The position numbers and the translations under genes were made by a program. A stretch of DNA of 64,000 nt, taken from the NCBI RefSeq assembly GCF_000956595.1, contig NZ_JYOO01000022.1, positions 1-64,000 on the forward strand. The letters run 5' to 3'. This stretch comes from Priestia aryabhattai B8W22. Lineage in GTDB: Bacteria; Bacillota; Bacilli; Bacillales; Bacillaceae_H. The notes under the pieces were generated by a model. It was not told where the DNA came from. It searched no databases and saw nothing but the letters and a program-made list of their open reading frames with translations. This document shows positions 60,646 through 64,000 of the stretch, in pieces. The first letter of the stretch is position 1, and each line of letters opens with the position of its first letter.

Positions 60646-61536
60646 TTAATTAAATACTGAAGATACCCATTCTACTACAAAAAACTTAACTTCTACAGAA
60701 TCTTCTTTTGATTTAGAACCAGCTTTTTTCTTAGATGAAACAGACTTTTCAGCTTCCTTACTTTCCTTTTTTTCAGCCTTAGCGCTTGTTTCTTCTTTTA
60801 TTGTGTCGCTTGTATCTTTTGCAGCTGCTTCTTTAGAAGATGCTGTTGGTTGAGAAGGTTCCTCAGCTTTCTGCTCAATAGAATCCGATGTAATAGTTGC
60901 AGATTGAATTTCTGTTTTCACGGCGGGTTCTTTACTTTCAGCCGATGCATCATCTGTTTTGTCTGCGGATTTTGATTCAGAAGCTGCTGGTTTTTCTTTT
61001 TCTGCCTTTGGTTCTTCAGATGGCTCTGGCGCTTTTACCGCTTCACCGTTTGAAAAATCTAAGAAGCATAAAGGAGGAAATAGTACACACCACCAGTTTG
61101 CTCCTTCTCCTTTGCCAAGAGTAATAAGTACGGCTTCATACTCACCTGCTGGATATAAAAACTGACCGTATAACTTAGTAGGAAACTCTACTTTTCCGAA
61201 TTTAACGTGAACAGATTCACTTACGCCTTCTTCTTTTAGCACTTCTTTCGCAATTGTCTCAAGCGTCGGCAAATTTTCTTTAATGGTTTTTCGAGCTACA
61301 GTTACAGATGTTAAATCTTTTACCCATTCTGTAATTTGTTCGTTCACACGATCACGAATCAGACGTTTTACGTACTGATCTTTTTCACCGTCGCTGTTCG
61401 CTAAAATACGCAGTCGAATTGCCTCGTCTGGAATAACTGCAGGCTGATCTGCCTGCACTTGGTTATGTGTATATATAAGTTGAGCATTTGCTCCAATAAT
61501 TAATAAAATAAAATAAATGATAGCATATTTCTTCAT
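60646..61536 (-). CDS. spoIIR: Stage II sporulation signal protein SpoIIR
   Basis: SpoIIR is made in the forespore and signals across the septum to trigger SpoIIGA cleavage of pro-SigE. The 296-residue protein has an N-terminal membrane or signal segment (YAIIYFILLIIGANAQLIY), the conserved IPDEAIRLRILANSDGEKDQ and ANWWCVLFPPLCFLDFSNG, and the terminal VEVKFFVVEWVS. About 110 residues of Ala/Glu/Lys/Ser-rich low-complexity sequence separate the last two motifs, so it is much longer than the B. subtilis protein (about 224, from memory). I use the ATG at 61536 behind GGGCGGTGG. A SigF-type promoter precedes it. Confidence 0.93.
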   Translation of the reverse strand: MKKYAIIYFILLIIGANAQLIYTHNQVQADQPAVIPDEAIRLRILANSDGEKDQYVKRLIRDRVNEQITEWVKDLTSVTVARKTIKENLPTLETIAKEVLKEEGVSESVHVKFGKVEFPTKLYGQFLYPAGEYEAVLITLGKGEGANWWCVLFPPLCFLDFSNGEAVKAPEPSEEPKAEKEKPAASESKSADKTDDASAESKEPAVKTEIQSATITSDSIEQKAEEPSQPTASSKEAAAKDTSDTIKEETSAKAEKKESKEAEKSVSSKKKAGSKSKEDSVEVKFFVVEWVSSVFN

Positions 61537-61561
61537 TTCGGCCACCGCCCTTTCATAGGAA

Positions 61562-61591
61562 CAGTATGGCCGAAAGCAAGATATCTTAAAC
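61562..61591 (-). promoter_or_regulatory. Candidate SigF promoter of spoIIR
   Basis: On the minus strand GGCCATACTG (61562-61571) fits the SigF -10 element GGNNANANTR in full; GTTTA (61587-61591), 15 bases upstream, fits GYATA in four of five positions. SigF control of spoIIR is established in B. subtilis. Confidence 0.6.
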
Positions 61592-61622
61592 TAGTAATTT
61601 AGTAAAAAAATACATCATTTTC

Positions 61623-61657
61623 AAAAATCAAAGGGAAAATCATTCCCTCTGATTTTT
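61623..61657 (-). terminator. Terminator after prmC
   Basis: AAAAATCAGAGGGAA and TTCCCTTTGATTTTT pair with two imperfections around a five-base loop, directly after the prmC stop. Confidence 0.82.
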
Positions 61658-62509
61658 TTAGTTCTCACGAAGTTGTGCAAAAACCATTCGATCTTTTCCG
61701 TTAATATCATATACACATTCTACAAAAGCCCTCGGAAACGTTTTCTGCAGCATCTTAGCTACATCTTTTGTCTGTCCAGCCCCGACTTCAAATCCAATAA
61801 TACTATTTGACTTCGTCACATATGGCAACTCTTCCATGAAACGTCGATAAAAATCCAGGCCATCTTTTCCACCAAAAAGAGCTCGGTTTGGCTCATGATC
61901 TTTTACCACTGTGGATAATTCATCATCTGCTGGAATATAAGGCGGATTAGACACAATTACATCAAATTTCTGATTCGATGATAGAAATGGTTGTAATAGA
62001 TCTCCCTGTATAAACGTGACAGCAGCGTCCAGGTTTTGGGCATTTTGCTTGGCTACATTTAGAGATTCTATAGCTATATCTGTTGCTGTAACATTGACGC
62101 TGTCAAGCTCCAACGCTAAAGTGATAGCAATTGCTCCACTTCCCGTTCCGATATCGACAAGCTCAATAGGCTGGTGTTGAAATTCTTTTTTTATTCGAGA
62201 AATCATTCCGTATACGAGCTCTTCTGTTTCGGGTCTTGGAATTAATACATGTTCGTTTACAATAAATGAACGTCCGTAAAATTCTTCCGTCCCGATGAGA
62301 TATTGTACAGGCACCCCTGCTTTATGAGCATGAACATCTTGTTCAAATCTTTTTAGCGTTTCTTCTTCTATTTCTTCCTGCAGAGCACCTAGCAAATGAG
62401 TTCTCGTCATCTGTAAGTGATGGCGAAGCAAGAGTTCTCCCGCGTTTTCATCTCGCTTTGCCTCTTTCAAAAAAGAAGAAGCCCACTTAAGGGCTTCAAA
62501 TACTTTCAT
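61658..62509 (-). CDS. prmC: Release factor glutamine methyltransferase PrmC
   Basis: PrmC methylates the Gln of the GGQ motif in release factors RF1 and RF2. The 283-residue protein has the N-terminal helical substrate domain, the SAM motif [18 protein letters not shown] and the catalytic NPPY in [14 protein letters not shown]. Its ATG overlaps the prfA stop by one base (TAATG), coupling it to the gene of its substrate. Confidence 0.96.
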   Translation of the reverse strand: MKVFEALKWASSFLKEAKRDENAGELLLRHHLQMTRTHLLGALQEEIEEETLKRFEQDVHAHKAGVPVQYLIGTEEFYGRSFIVNEHVLIPRPETEELVYGMISRIKKEFQHQPIELVDIGTGSGAIAITLALELDSVNVTATDIAIESLNVAKQNAQNLDAAVTFIQGDLLQPFLSSNQKFDVIVSNPPYIPADDELSTVVKDHEPNRALFGGKDGLDFYRRFMEELPYVTKSNSIIGFEVGAGQTKDVAKMLQKTFPRAFVECVYDINGKDRMVFAQLREN

Positions 62510-63577
62510 TAGTTCGAATCTTCCATTCGGCGCGCTTGGTCTTCCATTACTAATGCATCGATGATTTCATCAAGCTTGCCTTCTAAGATTTGATCTAGCT
62601 TTTGAATCGTCAGACCAATACGGTGGTCCGTTACGCGATTTTGCGGGAAGTTATACGTACGGATACGCTCAGAGCGATCTCCTGATCCAACTGCTTGTTT
62701 GCGCGTTGCATCGTACTCTGCTTGTGCTTCTCGCTGGAATTTGTCGTACACGCGAGCACGCAATACTTTCATTGCTTTTTTCTTTATTTTTAATTTGAGA
62801 CTTTTCATCTTGACATGATACCACTGTATTCGTTGGTAAATGTGTTAAACGAACTGCCGACATCGTCGTATTAACACTTTGGCCACCAGGTCCACTTGAA
62901 GCAAATGTATCTACACGGATGTCTTTTTCATGAATGTCCACTTCAACTTCTTCCGCTTCAGGAAGACATGCTACCGTTGCTGTAGATGTATGAATACGAC
63001 CGCCTGATTCTGTTTCAGGAACGCGTTGAACACGGTGTGCACCGTTTTCAAATTTCATCTTTGAGTACGCACCTTTACCATTAATCATAAAGATAATTTC
63101 TTTATAACCGCCTACTCCAGTAGTCGTTGCTTCCATTACTTCTGTTTTCCAGCCTTGTGATTCAGCAAAGCGCGAATACATGCGGTACAAATTAGCTGCA
63201 AATAATGCTGCTTCATCTCCACCAGCCGCTCCGCGAACCTCCATGATTACGTTTTTATCATCGTTTGGATCTTTTGGAATTAATAAAATACGTAGCTTTT
63301 CAACTAGCTCTTCTTGCTGCGTTTCTAACTCGGCAATTTCTTCTTTTACCATGTCGCGCATATCTGCATCAAGCTTATCTTCAAGCATCGTTTTCGCTTC
63401 TGATAACTGCTCTTTTACATCTTTGTATTCCTGATAAGCCGCTACCGTTTGTTGTATATCTGATTGTTCCTTCGAATATTCTCTCAACTTAGAGGGGTTG
63501 TTTACGATCTCAGGGTCACTCAGAAGTTCGTTTAACTTCTCATAGCGCGCCTCTACCGCTTCTAAACGATCAAACAC
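62509..63577 (-). pseudogene. prfA: Peptide chain release factor 1 (RF1), reading frame broken by one extra A
   Basis: RF1 reads UAA and UAG stop codons. The 5' frame runs from GTG at 63577 (GAGGTG upstream) through the GGQ loop ([20 protein letters not shown]) and the PETESGGR region, up to KSQIKNKEK. There the frame shifts: the rest ([22 protein letters not shown] to MEDSN) is in another frame from about 62775 down to 62509. Removing one A from the A6 tract at 62776-62781 restores [12 protein letters not shown] and a protein of about 355 residues. RF1 is normally essential, so a sequencing or assembly error is the likeliest reading. The stop overlaps the prmC start. Confidence 0.9.
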
Positions 63578-63665
63578 GTCATTCACCTCATTCTTTATCC
63601 ATAACATTGTAATTATAGTATAGCTTTAAAATAGAGTCAAAACCTTGTTAATACACGTATATGAA

Positions 63666-63695
63666 CAAAAAAACAGAACTGCGCGTTCTGTTTTT
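63666..63695. terminator. Terminator after tdk
   Basis: AACAGAAC and GTTCTGTT pair around a five-base loop, with A and T runs on both sides. Confidence 0.85.
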
Positions 63696-63715
63696 ATCAT
63701 CATAAAATTCTTGCT

Positions 63716-64000
63716 TTATTTTTCGACCATTTCGCTTGAGTCCACAGACACAGCTTGTCCTTTTGACTTTTGCACAACGTGGCAATGACGGCATCTTGGT
63801 TCGTACGATTCAGACGCACCGACTAAAATAATAGGGTCGTCATAAGAAGCAGGCTCACCGTTAATCAAACGCTGCGTACGGCTCGCAGGAGAGCCACATG
63901 AAGCGCACACGGCCTGTAGCTTTGTTACCGATTCTGCAATAGCCATTAACTGCGGCATTTGTCCAAAAGGTTCACCTTTGAAGTCTTGGTCTAACCCTGC
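63716..64000 (-). CDS. tdk: Thymidine kinase, 3' part only (runs off the window)
   Basis: The C-terminal 95 or so codons of a type II thymidine kinase, which salvages thymidine to TMP. The frame is open to the window edge and reads [31 protein letters not shown], the conserved substrate-binding segment, then the zinc-binding cysteine pairs CASCG and CRHCH. It lies upstream of prfA in the same direction, as expected for Bacillus. The start codon and the ATP-binding region are outside the window. Confidence 0.95.
   Translation of the reverse strand, partial: AGLDQDFKGEPFGQMPQLMAIAESVTKLQAVCASCGSPASRTQRLINGEPASYDDPIILVGASESYEPRCRHCHVVQKSKGQAVSVDSSEMVEK

Overview
The window is a stretch of ordinary Bacillaceae chromosome. 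Gene order, protein lengths and the low-GC, AGGAGG-type ribosome sites fit Bacillus (Priestia) megaterium or a very close relative. The order follows the Bacillus subtilis segment degSU-comF-flg / ywp-flh-mbl-spoIIQ-spoIID-murA-ywmB-ywzB / atp / upp-glyA-ywl-spoIIR / prmC-prfA-tdk, which lies on the left arm near oriC. That comparison is from memory. I see no prophage, insertion sequence, CRISPR array, tRNA or rRNA.

Layout: (1) 1-5.7 kb is a choline-to-glycine-betaine island: a frameshifted sodium:solute symporter, gbsA, gbsB and the regulator gbsR, with matching palindromes at the gbsA and gbsR promoters. (2) 5.9-17 kb, all on the minus strand: csrA, fliW, flgL, flgK, flgN, flgM, yvyF, comFC, comFA, degV, three extra flagellar-type or unknown genes (YaaR-like, a FliS paralogue, a 70-aa ORF), degU and degS. 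(3) 17-28 kb is mostly cell envelope: yvyE, the LCP protein tagV, tagO, the yuaF-floT pair behind a textbook SigW promoter, tagA, a UDP-ManNAc dehydrogenase and gtaB. (4) 26.5-32 kb: a SWIM protein coupled to an SNF2 helicase, then a LysM-NlpC/P60 wall hydrolase and a repeat-like intergenic element. (5) 32.5-43 kb: ssbB, ywpF, an XRE regulator, fabZ, flhP, flhO, mbl, spoIIID, spoIIQ, spoIID, murA, a frameshifted ywmB, and ywzB. (6) 43-50.7 kb is the complete nine-gene atp operon plus atpZ. (7) 50.8-64 kb: a Vpr-like protease, mnaA, upp, glyA, ywlG, rpiB, ywlE, mntP, ywlC, ywlB, spoIIR, prmC, prfA (frameshifted) and the 3' part of tdk.

The genes group into choline catabolism for osmoprotection; flagellar late assembly with its CsrA/FliW/FlgM/DegSU control; DNA uptake (comFA, comFC, ssbB); wall polymer synthesis, where tagO, tagA, mnaA, the dehydrogenase and gtaB together can supply a ManNAc or ManNAcA glycan; the SpoIIQ/SpoIID/SpoIIR/SpoIIID sporulation set; and ATP synthesis.

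The observations most worth a second look are: a cluster of DnaA boxes in and upstream of ywlC; three reading-frame breaks that all sit in six-base A tracts, one of them in essential prfA, so probably sequence errors; a terminator-like hairpin that hides the ribosome site of the Vpr-like protease; a 41-bp palindrome before ywzB; and a GC-richer repeat-like element at 32.05-32.34 kb. I did not find a convincing wholly new system.
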